Shown piece after piece: positions 27,588 to 36,758 of a DNA stretch of 64,000 nt. Location: contig NZ_PIQA01000003.1 in NCBI RefSeq assembly GCF_003987095.1, positions 186,001 through 250,000 on the forward strand, read 5' to 3'. The notes under the pieces are model-generated. The model was not told where the DNA came from, ran no database searches, and was given only the letters and a program-made list of their open reading frames with translations. Each line of letters starts with the position of its first letter. Within the stretch, counting starts at the first letter, position 1. The translations under genes and the position numbers were made by a program. This DNA is from Idiomarina piscisalsi (GTDB lineage Bacteria; Pseudomonadota; Gammaproteobacteria; Enterobacterales; Alteromonadaceae).

Positions 27588-28489
27588 GAATAGCGATTTT
27601 ATCGCGAAACTCTTCGCTGTATTCGACTCGCAGACTGGTTGAGGCTGCGCGCGCCCGCGGTCATGAAATTGACGTACTCAATCCGCTGAGCTGCTACATG
27701 AACATTAATGCTCGGGAGTCATCAATTCATAAGCACGGCAAAGAGCTTCCCCACTATGACTGCGTTATTCCGCGCATTGGTGCTTCGGTAACCTTCTACG
27801 GAACCGCCGTATTGCGCCAATTCGAGATGATGGGCACTTACCCGTTAAACGAGTCGGTCGCTATTTCACGCAGCCGCGACAAGTTACGCTCATTGCAACT
27901 GCTTTCGCGTAAAGGTATTGGTTTGCCAACCACCGGTTTCGCGAGCCAACCTCAGGACATTCCTGATCTTATTGATATGGTTGGTGGCGCACCTTTGGTA
28001 ATTAAGTTACTTGAAGGGACCCAGGGCATTGGTGTCGTGCTGGCAGAAACGCGTCAGGCAGCCGAGAGCGTTATCGAAGCCTTCATGGGTCTACAGTCCA
28101 ACATCATGGTACAGGAATACATCAAAGAAGCCGGTGGTGCCGACATTCGTTGTTTTGTTATTGGCGACAAAGTGATAGCCGCCATGAAACGCCAGGCCAA
28201 ACCCGGAGAATTCCGTTCGAACCTTCACCGTGGAGGTAGCGCATCCTTAGTAAAACTGACTCCGGCAGAGCGAGCAACCGCAGTTAAAGCGGCAAAAACT
28301 ATGGGGTTGAATGTGGCCGGCGTCGATATCTTACGCTCGAATCACGGCCCATTAGTGATGGAAGTGAATTCATCGCCAGGCCTTGAAGGCATTGAGCAGG
28401 CAACAGAAAAAGATGTTGCGGCGCAAATTATTACATTCTTAGAAAAGAATGCAAAGGCGCATAAAACACGTACGAAAGGAAAAGGCTAA
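27584..28489 (+). CDS. rimK: Ribosomal protein S6 glutamate ligase (ATP-grasp)
   Basis: A 301-residue ATP-grasp ligase that adds glutamates to the C-terminus of ribosomal protein S6, and can make free poly-glutamate. It opens [22 protein letters not shown]. The ATP-grasp core is clear: [43 protein letters not shown]-type and the metal-binding [21 protein letters not shown]. Length is standard. It follows the RimB-like gene by overlap and precedes the aspartoacylase-like gene by one base. Confidence 0.92.
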   Translation: MRIAILSRNSSLYSTRRLVEAARARGHEIDVLNPLSCYMNINARESSIHKHGKELPHYDCVIPRIGASVTFYGTAVLRQFEMMGTYPLNESVAISRSRDKLRSLQLLSRKGIGLPTTGFASQPQDIPDLIDMVGGAPLVIKLLEGTQGIGVVLAETRQAAESVIEAFMGLQSNIMVQEYIKEAGGADIRCFVIGDKVIAAMKRQAKPGEFRSNLHRGGSASLVKLTPAERATAVKAAKTMGLNVAGVDILRSNHGPLVMEVNSSPGLEGIEQATEKDVAAQIITFLEKNAKAHKTRTKGKG

Positions 28490-28490
28490 A

Positions 28491-29507
28491 ATGAAGGGCT
28501 TTGAGCTTGCCGGACAAAGTATTGAACCCGGTTCACATCAGCATATTACGTTGCCGGCGGTTCGCCTTTATAACGATGCGCCGCTGGACTTACGTATTGA
28601 TGTATTCCACGGTACCAAGCCGGGGCCGGTTTTATTGGTATCCGCCGCTATTCACGGCGACGAGCTCAACGGCATAGAAATATGCCGCCGCTTAATTAAC
28701 GAAACCGACGCCCGCAACCTTGCCGGAACGCTGGTCGTCGTGCCTATAGTGAATTTATTTGGGTTTATCCAACAGTCTCGTTACCTACCCGACAGGCGTG
28801 ATTTAAATCGCTGTTTCCCGGGATCTGAACGGGGTGCATTAGGCAGTCGTATGGCCTTTTTATTCAGTGAAGAGCTGGTAAAAAAATCCACCCATATTAT
28901 TGACTTACATACCGGCGCTATTCACCGCAGTAACCTACCGCAAATTCGCGCCGACGTTGATAACGACAAGTCTCTCGAAATGGCTAAATCATTCAGTACG
29001 CCTGTTATTTTGCATTCAAAAGAGAGAGATGGCTCACTCCGGGCTTTGGCGACTGAATTAGGTATTCCGCTCATTCTTTATGAAGCAGGCGAAGCGTTGC
29101 GCTTTGACGAGGCTTCAATAAGTGCCGGGGTTATTGGTGTTCAAAATGTCATGAAGCACCTCAAAATGCTTAAAGGCCGTCGTCAAGGACGACGTATTAC
29201 ACCAGTTATATCACACCGTTCCACTTGGGTTCGCGCCGAGCGAGATGGTTTAATACTACCGAAAGTAGAATTGGGACAAACCATTCAGAAAGGTCAAATA
29301 CTGGCGTTAAGTGTGAACCCTCACGGCGGTGCAGACGACCCTATTGAGTCACCGGTTCGCGGCATTATTATTGGCTGCAGCAATATTCCGGTTGCGAACG
29401 AAGGTGAAGCGTTGTTCAATGTGGCTCAATTTGACAAAGATGTCATATCCGATGCCACAGAAAGTGTGGATTCATTTACCGAGGTGTATGAGAACAAGCC
29501 CTTATGA
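28491..29507 (+). CDS. Succinylglutamate desuccinylase/aspartoacylase-family hydrolase
   Basis: A 338-residue zinc hydrolase with the M14 carboxypeptidase-like fold. Zinc ligands are visible in AAIHGDELNGIE (HxxE-type) and IIDLHTG, with RDLNRCFPG in between; the last ~100 residues form a beta-rich lipoyl-like domain (GLILPKVELGQTIQKGQILA). The start is the ATG directly after the rimK stop; the frame is open to 28449. Family members remove acyl groups from amino acids. The tight link to RimB and RimK hints at action on glutamyl or acyl-glutamate products (inference). It overlaps the Hpt gene by four bases. Confidence 0.82.
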   Translation: MKGFELAGQSIEPGSHQHITLPAVRLYNDAPLDLRIDVFHGTKPGPVLLVSAAIHGDELNGIEICRRLINETDARNLAGTLVVVPIVNLFGFIQQSRYLPDRRDLNRCFPGSERGALGSRMAFLFSEELVKKSTHIIDLHTGAIHRSNLPQIRADVDNDKSLEMAKSFSTPVILHSKERDGSLRALATELGIPLILYEAGEALRFDEASISAGVIGVQNVMKHLKMLKGRRQGRRITPVISHRSTWVRAERDGLILPKVELGQTIQKGQILALSVNPHGGADDPIESPVRGIIIGCSNIPVANEGEALFNVAQFDKDVISDATESVDSFTEVYENKPL

Positions 29508-29860
29508 CGATGGAGCTGTCAACAGTCGACTTTGAGAAAGGTCTGCACCACTGCGACGATGTACCGTCGCTTTATCGTGAAGTCCTTCACTGCTACTTGG
29601 AGGAGTTTTCGCCGCTGCTAGACGAAGACGCCCTGCTTGCCAGCGACGATGAAGCAAAAATTAACATACACACACTAAAAAGTTTAACGGCAACAATTGG
29701 TGCGTATGCGTTTAGTGAGTTTGTTGGACAAGTATTCATTAAGTGGTCCAGTTTAACTGACAGTGAAAAGCGCCAAGAGATTAGACAACTGAATCACTTC
29801 CTTTTTGAAGTGAATCAAAAAGTCCAACACTATTGCAACGAAAACCTGCAAACTGACTAA
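29504..29860 (+). CDS. Hpt-domain phosphotransfer protein
   Basis: A 118-residue helical protein with the histidine phosphotransfer motif INIHTLKSLTATIGA (His56, H-x-LK). It should shuttle phosphate between a hybrid kinase and a response regulator. Its start overlaps the stop of the aspartoacylase-like gene (ATGA), so it is cotranscribed with the rim genes even though its biochemistry seems unrelated. No hybrid kinase is adjacent. The remainder, with VPSLYREVLHCYLEEF at the N-terminus, fits one four-helix Hpt bundle. Confidence 0.78.
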   Translation: MTMELSTVDFEKGLHHCDDVPSLYREVLHCYLEEFSPLLDEDALLASDDEAKINIHTLKSLTATIGAYAFSEFVGQVFIKWSSLTDSEKRQEIRQLNHFLFEVNQKVQHYCNENLQTD

Positions 29861-29937
29861 AAACAATACAAAAACTCATCAAAGTTCGTTAAGATTGGTC
29901 GATAAAATTATAACAACAATTAGACAGTAGGCGCGCA

Positions 29938-31644
29938 ATGTCCAGTCCGGTCAGTTTCCGGGTTTCTGAACGCGATGTATACATAAGTATTGATGCCGGT
30001 ACATCGCCGTCAGAGGTTAAAGCAGAAGCATTACAGAAAGCCTGGCAGGCTTCTGAGTTTTCGGCTGCCAAACTGTTAGATCCCCAAATGTTGACGCAAA
30101 CGGCGACTAAATACGCGCAACACTACTCCAAAGACAGCAATAAAAGCATTCCCTTTCAAGTCACTATTGCCGAAATTTTTGACGCTGAGCTTAAGTTGCA
30201 AGTCACTGACGACACTATGAGAGTGACAGCCACTGCCATTGTTGGCTTTGGCGGTAAGCCTTTAACGCAAGAGATGATCATTGCGGCGCTTCGGGAAAAA
30301 GATATTACCTCGGGCATTCAACGTAAAGGCATAGAAGCTCTGGTAGAGCATACCAACGAAGCGCCTCCCGGGGCGGAAATGTCAGTAACTGTCGCTAAAG
30401 GAAAGCATCCGATTAACGGCAGTAATGCACGTTTTAAACCTCTCGTTGACGATGCACGCAAAAGAGTCTTGCGGCCGCAACTTCGCGAAGACGGTACTGC
30501 CGATATGCGTGACTTAGGTGCGCAAGTCACTGTTGACCCCGGCCAGCCGCTGCTGCAGAAAATACCATTGAGTAAAGGTCGACCGGGTTTCACCGTGTTT
30601 GGCCAGGAACTCGAGGCAATGGATGGAGAAGATCGTGACTTTGCCCCCGGTGAGGGCACGAAAATAAGCGATGATGATCCGAATGTTATTATCGCTGACC
30701 GCACCGGTTTACCCAGTTTTAATGGTAATAGCGTACAAGTCGACGACGTTATGCAGTTAAATAACGTTGATGTTTCCACAGGTCACGTCAAGTTCAAAGG
30801 CAGCGTGATAGTCACCGGTAACGTGAGCGAAGGAATGAAAGTAACCTGCAGCGGCGATATTACCGTTGGTGGTTATGTCGACTCTGCAGAGCTCTATGCC
30901 GACGGTAACATTACCGTTCAAAAAGGCTGTATTGGTCGACTTCTAAATACCTCAGAAACTGGCGAACACGATGAAGATGCTGACGACTGGATTCCCGAAG
31001 TATCGACAAAATTGGTTGCCGGCGGCTCAGTCTGGTGTGCTTACGCTCAATATTCGTTTTTTGATGCGAAAAACGGTGTGCATACCAATAAGCAGCTCAC
31101 GCATTGCCATGTCGTTACAAAAGGTCCTTTAGCAATTGGCGGGGAAGGTAAAGCCGCCAGGGGTAAACTCATTGGTGGCACCATAGAAACCTGTGATCAC
31201 ATTTACTGCGGTCAATTAGGCGCGCCAGCAGGCACGAAAACTCGAATTTACTGGTCATTACCACCGGCAGACCCTCAGTCAGTTAGCCATTTAAACCATT
31301 TGCGCAGCTCACTTGCTAAGCTTATTGCTCGAGCTAAAACGTTGCAGCAAGGCTTGGAACGCTGTAAGTTACTTGAAGATGAGGCCAAACGGGTGCAATA
31401 CCAGCAAAAACTGCATGGTGAGCTGAAGAAAATAAAGTCTCGAATTACTACTACGCGCACTAGCATTGATTCCGTGCTGGAGGCCTTTGAGAACCACCCT
31501 ACTCTGCGCACAATGGTTAGTCGCGAAGTATTCCCCGGTATACTCTTCATCTTTAAAGAAAAAAGCCTGCGCATTAAAGAGCACCGCAATGGTACAATGT
31601 TCTTACTTGAAGACAAACAACTGCGCGTAGACAGTCTACTGTAA
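29938..31644 (+). CDS. FapA/DUF342-family protein
   Basis: A 568-residue protein of the DUF342 (flagellar assembly protein A) family. The middle region has the repeated beta-helix pattern VKFKGSVIVTGNVSEGMKV, GDITVGGYVDSAELYADGNITV and VAGGSVWCAYAQYSFF. The C-terminal ~140 residues include a coiled coil (SSLAKLIARAKTLQQGLE). In Vibrio, FapA affects flagellar gene output and EIIA-Glc localisation; elsewhere the function is unclear. It begins 77 bases after the Hpt gene and leads into rsmC. Confidence 0.82.
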   Translation: MSSPVSFRVSERDVYISIDAGTSPSEVKAEALQKAWQASEFSAAKLLDPQMLTQTATKYAQHYSKDSNKSIPFQVTIAEIFDAELKLQVTDDTMRVTATAIVGFGGKPLTQEMIIAALREKDITSGIQRKGIEALVEHTNEAPPGAEMSVTVAKGKHPINGSNARFKPLVDDARKRVLRPQLREDGTADMRDLGAQVTVDPGQPLLQKIPLSKGRPGFTVFGQELEAMDGEDRDFAPGEGTKISDDDPNVIIADRTGLPSFNGNSVQVDDVMQLNNVDVSTGHVKFKGSVIVTGNVSEGMKVTCSGDITVGGYVDSAELYADGNITVQKGCIGRLLNTSETGEHDEDADDWIPEVSTKLVAGGSVWCAYAQYSFFDAKNGVHTNKQLTHCHVVTKGPLAIGGEGKAARGKLIGGTIETCDHIYCGQLGAPAGTKTRIYWSLPPADPQSVSHLNHLRSSLAKLIARAKTLQQGLERCKLLEDEAKRVQYQQKLHGELKKIKSRITTTRTSIDSVLEAFENHPTLRTMVSREVFPGILFIFKEKSLRIKEHRNGTMFLLEDKQLRVDSLL

Positions 31645-31656
31645 CGATTCAATATA

Positions 31657-32661
31657 ATGTCATCTGCTATTTTCTCTTTATTAGAACGCCAACACGAGCA
31701 GCCCTGGCGCGATGCTCCTTTACTGATAATTAACCCTCTGGACGACGCTTTAGCAACACTCAAGAATGCAGAAGCCTGGTGCTTTCATGCGGGCACGGCG
31801 AGCCAATGGCAAGCAAAAGGTAGCATCGCCTATTGTCAGGCTTCAGCTCCTGACATAAGCCAGTACACACAAGTCATGCTGGTGGTTGCCAAAGAAAAAG
31901 CGCTGAATCACTATATTCTAGAGCAACTCACTGCTTTACCTACGGACGCGATTGTCTGGCTGGTTGGAGAGAAGCGCTCCGGCGTTCAGTCCCTCGCTAA
32001 AAAATTGCCTGAGAGCTTTTCAAAAGCGCGTAAGGTCGCATCGGGAAATCATTGCCAATTATTTAGCTCGAGCCACATTAAAGCAGCGACTGACCCCAGG
32101 CCTTTAACGGATTACGCAACCCATGTCCATTATGAGTTAAATGGGCACACTGAAAGTTTCACCACATTACCAGGCGTATTCAGTCAAACTCATATTGACC
32201 CTGCCACCCTATTGCTATTGAACACCCTGAGCGAAAAACCACTGGGGCAAGTGTTAGACTTTGCTTGTGGTGCCGGTGTGATAACCAGCGCATTACGTCA
32301 GTCAGCAGAGCATTTAACCGCCTGTGATGTTAACCCTATGGCTATCGCTGCCAGCACTATGACGTTTGCTCAGCAGGGTATTGAAGTTGATTTGCGCTTA
32401 GCCGACGGTTTACCTGATAATTTAGGGGTGTATGACACTATTGTCAGTAACCCACCATTTCACACAGGCCAAAAAACGGACTATACCATTGCTCGTAAAT
32501 TTTTGAGTAGTGCTCGCAAACATTTGAAGAAAAATGGCGCTTTGTATATCGTTGCGAATCGCTTTTTACCTTGGCCAGAGGTTATCGAAGAACACTTTGG
32601 GCACTGTGAAACTCTTGTTGATGATGGCCGCTACCGAGTTTACGAAGCCATTCGTCGATAA
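31657..32661 (+). CDS. rsmC: 16S rRNA (guanine-1207-N2)-methyltransferase
   Basis: A 334-residue two-domain methyltransferase. The N-terminal half is the degenerate MTS-like domain. The C-terminal half carries LDFACGAGVITSAL (SAM loop), ACDVNPMAIAAS and the catalytic SNPPFHTGQ motif of guanine-N2 methylases. The order and length fit RsmC, which modifies G1207 of 16S rRNA before subunit joining. It starts 12 bases after the FapA-like gene, so it could be cotranscribed. Confidence 0.92.
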   Translation: MSSAIFSLLERQHEQPWRDAPLLIINPLDDALATLKNAEAWCFHAGTASQWQAKGSIAYCQASAPDISQYTQVMLVVAKEKALNHYILEQLTALPTDAIVWLVGEKRSGVQSLAKKLPESFSKARKVASGNHCQLFSSSHIKAATDPRPLTDYATHVHYELNGHTESFTTLPGVFSQTHIDPATLLLLNTLSEKPLGQVLDFACGAGVITSALRQSAEHLTACDVNPMAIAASTMTFAQQGIEVDLRLADGLPDNLGVYDTIVSNPPFHTGQKTDYTIARKFLSSARKHLKKNGALYIVANRFLPWPEVIEEHFGHCETLVDDGRYRVYEAIRR

Positions 32662-32755
32662 AATAAGCGTTTTATAGTTTAGGCGATTACTCTTTTGTTA
32701 ACGATTTGCTAACATAAATAAACATAAACAATAATTAAGTTGAGCTGTTAACTGA

Positions 32756-34375
32756 ATGCATACGATTTCACTGAAGCGCATACTCATTTATCTGGTGCTA
32801 CTGGTCACCAGTTTTGCGCTGCTCATTGGCTTTACAATAAATATTGTCAGTCAGGTTGGACAGTTCGAAAAGTCGCTTCAGGAACAAGCACTCTCTTACA
32901 CGCGAATTATCGCCAGTAATGCTGCACGAACTATCGTATTCGACGACTCCGCTTCTGAAAAACAGAGGCTGGGCACTTTTCAGAATACGCCTTTTATTGA
33001 GCATATTCATGTTTATAAAATGGATGAAACAAGTGGGCAACTGACTTTTTTCTCCAGTTATAACAAGCAAGGCTTAGCGCCTATTCCGGCTCGCTTTTCA
33101 AAGTTAGAGCGCTTAACTTCGCCTAAGGTTAACGACTCCGATATAGAGGTGTCTCAACCGGTCACCCTGGACGGTGAGGTTATAGGTTATGTCTACCTAA
33201 GAGGCTCCCTCGAGCAAGTTCGATTGTTCATGTGGCGCTCGATAGCGGTAGCTATTGTAGTAGCCCTAGTGACATTACTCGCATGCTGGCTAGCAACCCT
33301 AAGACTGCGTAAAGCCATCGTTCAACCTCTCGACTCCGTCGTTGATGTTGTCTCTCAAGTTGCCCGGGACAAAAACTATTCACTGCGTTTGCCCTCGTCA
33401 CAATTAGCTGAGTTTGACATGATGGCACAAGCCTTCAACACCATGCTTGATCGGGTACAGCAACACATTACTCGCCAGCGCCGCGCTGAAGAAGAAGCCA
33501 GCCAGTTAAATACCCAACTAGAGCAACAAGTCACACAACGTACTCAAGCGCTGAAAGAGTCAAATAGTGAACTTTTGAAAACCTTAGAGCAATTGCACCA
33601 ATATCAAGGACAGCTAGTAGAATCGGAAAAAATGGCGTCACTAGGTGACATGGTCGCCGGTATTGCTCACGAAGTGAATACACCAATTGGGCTGTCGGTT
33701 ACAGCATCCACGCTACTGCAAGACAAACTTGCCATCATGCAAGAGAAGTTTGATGCTAAACGTATTTCCACCAATGAATTTGAGCGCTTCCTGAATGATT
33801 GTGACGAAAATCTGCAGATTATTTACCGCAACTTAAACAGAGCTGCCGACTTAGTCACCAGCTTCAAGCAAGTTGCTGTAGACCAGTCATCGGAAGTCGA
33901 CCGTGACATTGAAATAAACAGTTTCATGAATGACGTACTGATGTCCGTGAAACCACGTCGTTTAAACCCTGAACGCTTCCCCATTAATATTCACTGCGAA
34001 GGTGACATACAGGTACGGGCGAAAGCAGGTCCACTAAATCAAATACTCATGAACCTTATTATTAATTCTATGGTTCATGCGTTCGACGGCCGTGACCAGG
34101 GACAAGTAGATATAAGGTTTCAGTTAATGAACGATAACGAACTGGAAATTGTCTACACCGATAACGGCTGTGGCGTTGACGCTGACATTAGCCGTAAGAT
34201 ATTTGATCCTTTTGTGACAACAAAGCGTGGTTCCGGCGGCAGTGGTTTGGGTTTGCATTTAGTTTACAACCTTGTCACGCAGGTGCTGGGTGGAAACATC
34301 CACTTTTTCAGTGAAGAGAATAACGGCGTTGAATTTATTATTCGCTTTCCGGTCACCGTGCTCAGCAATGCTTGA
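32756..34375 (+). CDS. Membrane sensor histidine kinase
   Basis: A 539-residue kinase. TM1 is at residues ~9-32, followed by a ~130-residue periplasmic domain and TM2 at ~162-182. A HAMP domain and coiled coil (LNTQLEQQVTQRTQALKES) lead to the H-box AGIAHEVNTPIG (His305), then LMNLIINSMVHAF (N-box), DNGCGV (G1) and FDPFVTTKRGSGGSGLGLH. There is no receiver or Hpt domain, so it is not ArcB-like. It lies 98 bases upstream of arcA on the same strand, with an Hpt gene just beyond, which makes it a candidate input to that circuit (inference). Confidence 0.88.
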   Translation: MHTISLKRILIYLVLLVTSFALLIGFTINIVSQVGQFEKSLQEQALSYTRIIASNAARTIVFDDSASEKQRLGTFQNTPFIEHIHVYKMDETSGQLTFFSSYNKQGLAPIPARFSKLERLTSPKVNDSDIEVSQPVTLDGEVIGYVYLRGSLEQVRLFMWRSIAVAIVVALVTLLACWLATLRLRKAIVQPLDSVVDVVSQVARDKNYSLRLPSSQLAEFDMMAQAFNTMLDRVQQHITRQRRAEEEASQLNTQLEQQVTQRTQALKESNSELLKTLEQLHQYQGQLVESEKMASLGDMVAGIAHEVNTPIGLSVTASTLLQDKLAIMQEKFDAKRISTNEFERFLNDCDENLQIIYRNLNRAADLVTSFKQVAVDQSSEVDRDIEINSFMNDVLMSVKPRRLNPERFPINIHCEGDIQVRAKAGPLNQILMNLIINSMVHAFDGRDQGQVDIRFQLMNDNELEIVYTDNGCGVDADISRKIFDPFVTTKRGSGGSGLGLHLVYNLVTQVLGGNIHFFSEENNGVEFIIRFPVTVLSNA

Positions 34376-34473
34376 AAAATTTGAAACAAAAGTCATAATG
34401 TAACGTCATAACTTTTATAATTTGACGCTAACTTTCACGTCAAGCGACGAACTTTCCGGGAAAATCAACGCTT

Positions 34474-35196
34474 ATGAATGCCAGAATACTGATTGTTGAA
34501 GATGAAGTCGTTACCCGCCAGACTCTAACTCGTTTATTCCAACAGGAAGGCTATGAAGTATTTGACGCGGCGGACGGTCTGCAAATGGAAAACATTATGC
34601 ACCAGGAACGTGTGGATGTTGTCATTATGGACGTCAATTTACCGGGAAAAAATGGCCTGGAGCTTGCCGAGTCACTGCGTGAAAGAGACAATATTGGTCT
34701 AATTTTCCTAACGGGCCGCGATAGCGAAGATGATCGTCTACTTGCTCTTGAGCTCGGTGCTGACGACTACCTTATTAAGCCTTACAACCCGAAAGAGTTA
34801 ACCATTCGAGTTCGTAACTTATGCCGTCGTATTGAAGCATCGCGCTCAAGCAATCCAGTGGAAAGTAACAGCGTTGAATTCCGTTTCCACGGCTGGCGTT
34901 TGAATAGTGACAGTCGCTGCCTGTACTCACCAGACAACCAAATGTTCCGTTTGCCGAAAAGTGAGTACCGTGCGCTAGAGCTGTTTTTAACTCATCCGGG
35001 TCGTATTTTAGATCGTGAGACTCTGGTCAAGCGTATGTTAGACCGAGAATTACGCCCTAATGACCGTACCGTTGACGTTGCTATTCGTCGCATTCGCCGT
35101 CATTTCGAGTCACACCCGGAAACGCCAAACCTAATAACCACCATCCATGGTGAAGGCTATCGGTTTATTGGTGAGGTTGATCAGCAAGCTCAGTGA
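34474..35196 (+). CDS. arcA: ArcA-type aerobic respiration response regulator
   Basis: A 240-residue OmpR/PhoB-type regulator very close to E. coli ArcA. Shared stretches include ILIVEDEVVTRQTL, IMDVNLPGKNGLELA with phospho-Asp53, IFLTGRD, GADDYLIKPYNPKELTIR and, in the winged helix, NDRTVDVAIRRIRRHFES and TTIHGEGYRF. ArcA represses TCA-cycle and respiratory genes under low oxygen; acnB and mdh in this window are typical targets in other species. GTCATAA occurs twice in the 98-base upstream region. It is convergent with the Hpt gene, with a 7-base overlap. Confidence 0.9.
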   Translation: MNARILIVEDEVVTRQTLTRLFQQEGYEVFDAADGLQMENIMHQERVDVVIMDVNLPGKNGLELAESLRERDNIGLIFLTGRDSEDDRLLALELGADDYLIKPYNPKELTIRVRNLCRRIEASRSSNPVESNSVEFRFHGWRLNSDSRCLYSPDNQMFRLPKSEYRALELFLTHPGRILDRETLVKRMLDRELRPNDRTVDVAIRRIRRHFESHPETPNLITTIHGEGYRFIGEVDQQAQ

Positions 35197-35540
35197 TGAG
35201 TGGCTAACCAAGCGTCAATTTGTTGCCGATGCGGGATAACCGCGTCGGCCCACTCTATCAGCCAGCGCTCTACCTGCGGCCATTCCCATTTTTCTTTCTC
35301 TACTCGCTTCATCATTTCAGCAAGTTCAGTAAGACCAACAGAACTGCATGCACCTTTTACTTTATGCGCTTGTTTGCGGAGCTCTTCTTCTTTTCGCTCT
35401 TTGGCGGCTGTATGAATAAGCTTCGCGTACTCCTGAATGACACCGTCAAAGGTTGCTAATGTTGCTTTCAGGCCGTCAACCCCCAGTGAGTCAACGTACT
35501 GCTGCAATAATTCGGTATCGATAACCGATTTTTCTGACAT
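35190..35540 (-). CDS. Hpt-domain protein, HptA-like
   Basis: A 116-residue histidine phosphotransfer protein with AHKVKGACSSVGL (His59) and a preceding LLQQYVDSLGVDGLKATL helix. Its size and position recall HptA, which in Shewanella relays phosphate to ArcA because ArcB is split. Here the gene is convergent with arcA and overlaps it by 7 bases, a suggestive location. A GGAGTAACAAA ribosome site precedes the ATG. The symbol hptA is not used because orthology is inferred only from context. Confidence 0.8.
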   Translation of the reverse strand: MSEKSVIDTELLQQYVDSLGVDGLKATLATFDGVIQEYAKLIHTAAKERKEEELRKQAHKVKGACSSVGLTELAEMMKRVEKEKWEWPQVERWLIEWADAVIPHRQQIDAWLATHH

Positions 35541-35662
35541 TTTGTTACTCCGTCAATCCAAAACTCTATCCTCGGCGTAATTACTGTTTTAGTCAACTCC
35601 CCGGCCTGTTTGTCAGGGAGAATCGATTAGGGCAATCGGTGTCACCCGATGGAATTCTGCGC

Positions 35663-35668
35663 TATAAT
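35663..35668 (+). promoter_or_regulatory. -10 box of folE2
   Basis: A perfect TATAAT about 80 bases before the start codon, with no strong -35 element. The leader between contains a small TTGAT/ATCAA hairpin. Confidence 0.4.
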
Positions 35669-35750
35669 GCCCGACTTTAAGACTGAGCCAAATTGATAGA
35701 GATCAACTCGGCCCTGACAATATTCACAAAATTTTTGGAGTTCACAACGA

Positions 35751-36677
35751 ATGCCAACAGTTATGCCCGACGTAGCCAACCAAACACAGGCCCAGACAGA
35801 GGGAACCCTGGATTGGGTTGGCATGAGCAATATTGAAGTTCCATTGATGGTGGCAGCGGCCGGTGCTTCTGAACGCCCTGTATCAGCTCATGTGGAAGCT
35901 TTTGTAAACTTAAAAGACCCGAAGACCAAAGGCATTCACATGTCGCGTCTTTATTTACTGTTGGACGAGTTATCAACCAACGGCGAGCTCAGTCACGAAT
36001 CATTAAAGCAGTTACTGAATGACTTCATTGAGAGTCACAAAGACATCAGTAACCAAGCGTTTATTAAGTTCGACTTCGACTATCATCTGCGTCGTAAATC
36101 GTTAATAAGCAAAAAGCAGGGCTGGAAGGCCTACCCGGTAAGTTTAACCGGTCGTTATGACGCGGGCACTCTGAACCTCGAGCTTTCTGTTGATGTCCCT
36201 TACTCATCAACTTGTCCGTGCTCTGCAGCGCTTGCTCGCCAACTAATACAGGACGCGTTTAGCGAGAAATTCGCCGGGCAGGACACTGTCGACGCAGCAA
36301 CGATGCACGAATGGCTTGGCTCTACCGAAGGTATTGTGGCAACTCCTCACAGCCAGCGTTCAGTTGCTGAAGTCAAAGTTCAGCTTAGTGAAAATGTCAC
36401 CGACTTCCCAATTGTCGAGTTAATAGACGCTGTGGAAGGTGCTTTAAAAACCCCAGTTCAGGCTGCGGTTAAACGTGAAGACGAGCAGGAATTTGCTCGC
36501 TTGAATGGGCAAAACCTCATGTTCTGCGAAGACGCTTCTCGTCGCCTGCAGCACACACTGAACCAGATGCCGAATTTCCGCGATTTCTGGTTGCGCGTGA
36601 ACCATTATGAGTCTCTGCACGCACACGACGCGGTCAGTGTTACCACTAAAGGTGTTCCCGGCGGCTATAAAGCCTAA
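35751..36677 (+). CDS. folE2: GTP cyclohydrolase I, type IB (FolE2)
   Basis: A 308-residue enzyme that converts GTP to 7,8-dihydroneopterin triphosphate, the entry step of folate and queuosine synthesis, without needing zinc as FolE does. The family motif [19 protein letters not shown] (Cys155, Cys157) is present, as are [17 protein letters not shown] and the C-terminal [14 protein letters not shown]. It is a single gene between the -10 box at 35663 and a clear terminator. It serves the same pathway as folA and thyA in this window. In other bacteria folE2 is often induced by zinc limitation; no Zur box was recognised. Confidence 0.93.
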   Translation: MPTVMPDVANQTQAQTEGTLDWVGMSNIEVPLMVAAAGASERPVSAHVEAFVNLKDPKTKGIHMSRLYLLLDELSTNGELSHESLKQLLNDFIESHKDISNQAFIKFDFDYHLRRKSLISKKQGWKAYPVSLTGRYDAGTLNLELSVDVPYSSTCPCSAALARQLIQDAFSEKFAGQDTVDAATMHEWLGSTEGIVATPHSQRSVAEVKVQLSENVTDFPIVELIDAVEGALKTPVQAAVKREDEQEFARLNGQNLMFCEDASRRLQHTLNQMPNFRDFWLRVNHYESLHAHDAVSVTTKGVPGGYKA

Positions 36678-36683
36678 AGAATT

Positions 36684-36714
36684 AAGCTGTGTCATAAAGT
36701 ATGGCACAGCTTTT
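36684..36714 (+). terminator. Intrinsic terminator of folE2
   Basis: AAGCTGTGTCATA / TATGGCACAGCTT with a 3-base loop, followed by TTTTGCTT, 7 bases after the stop codon. Confidence 0.8.
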
Positions 36715-36758
36715 GCTTCATACCTCATGTAGCGTCAATTTTCTGATGAGGTGTGAAA

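Noticed and set aside
30318..30779. 153-codon antisense frame inside the FapA-like gene
   Set aside because: Shadow frame of a well-supported gene, Ser/Pro-rich with no recognisable domain.
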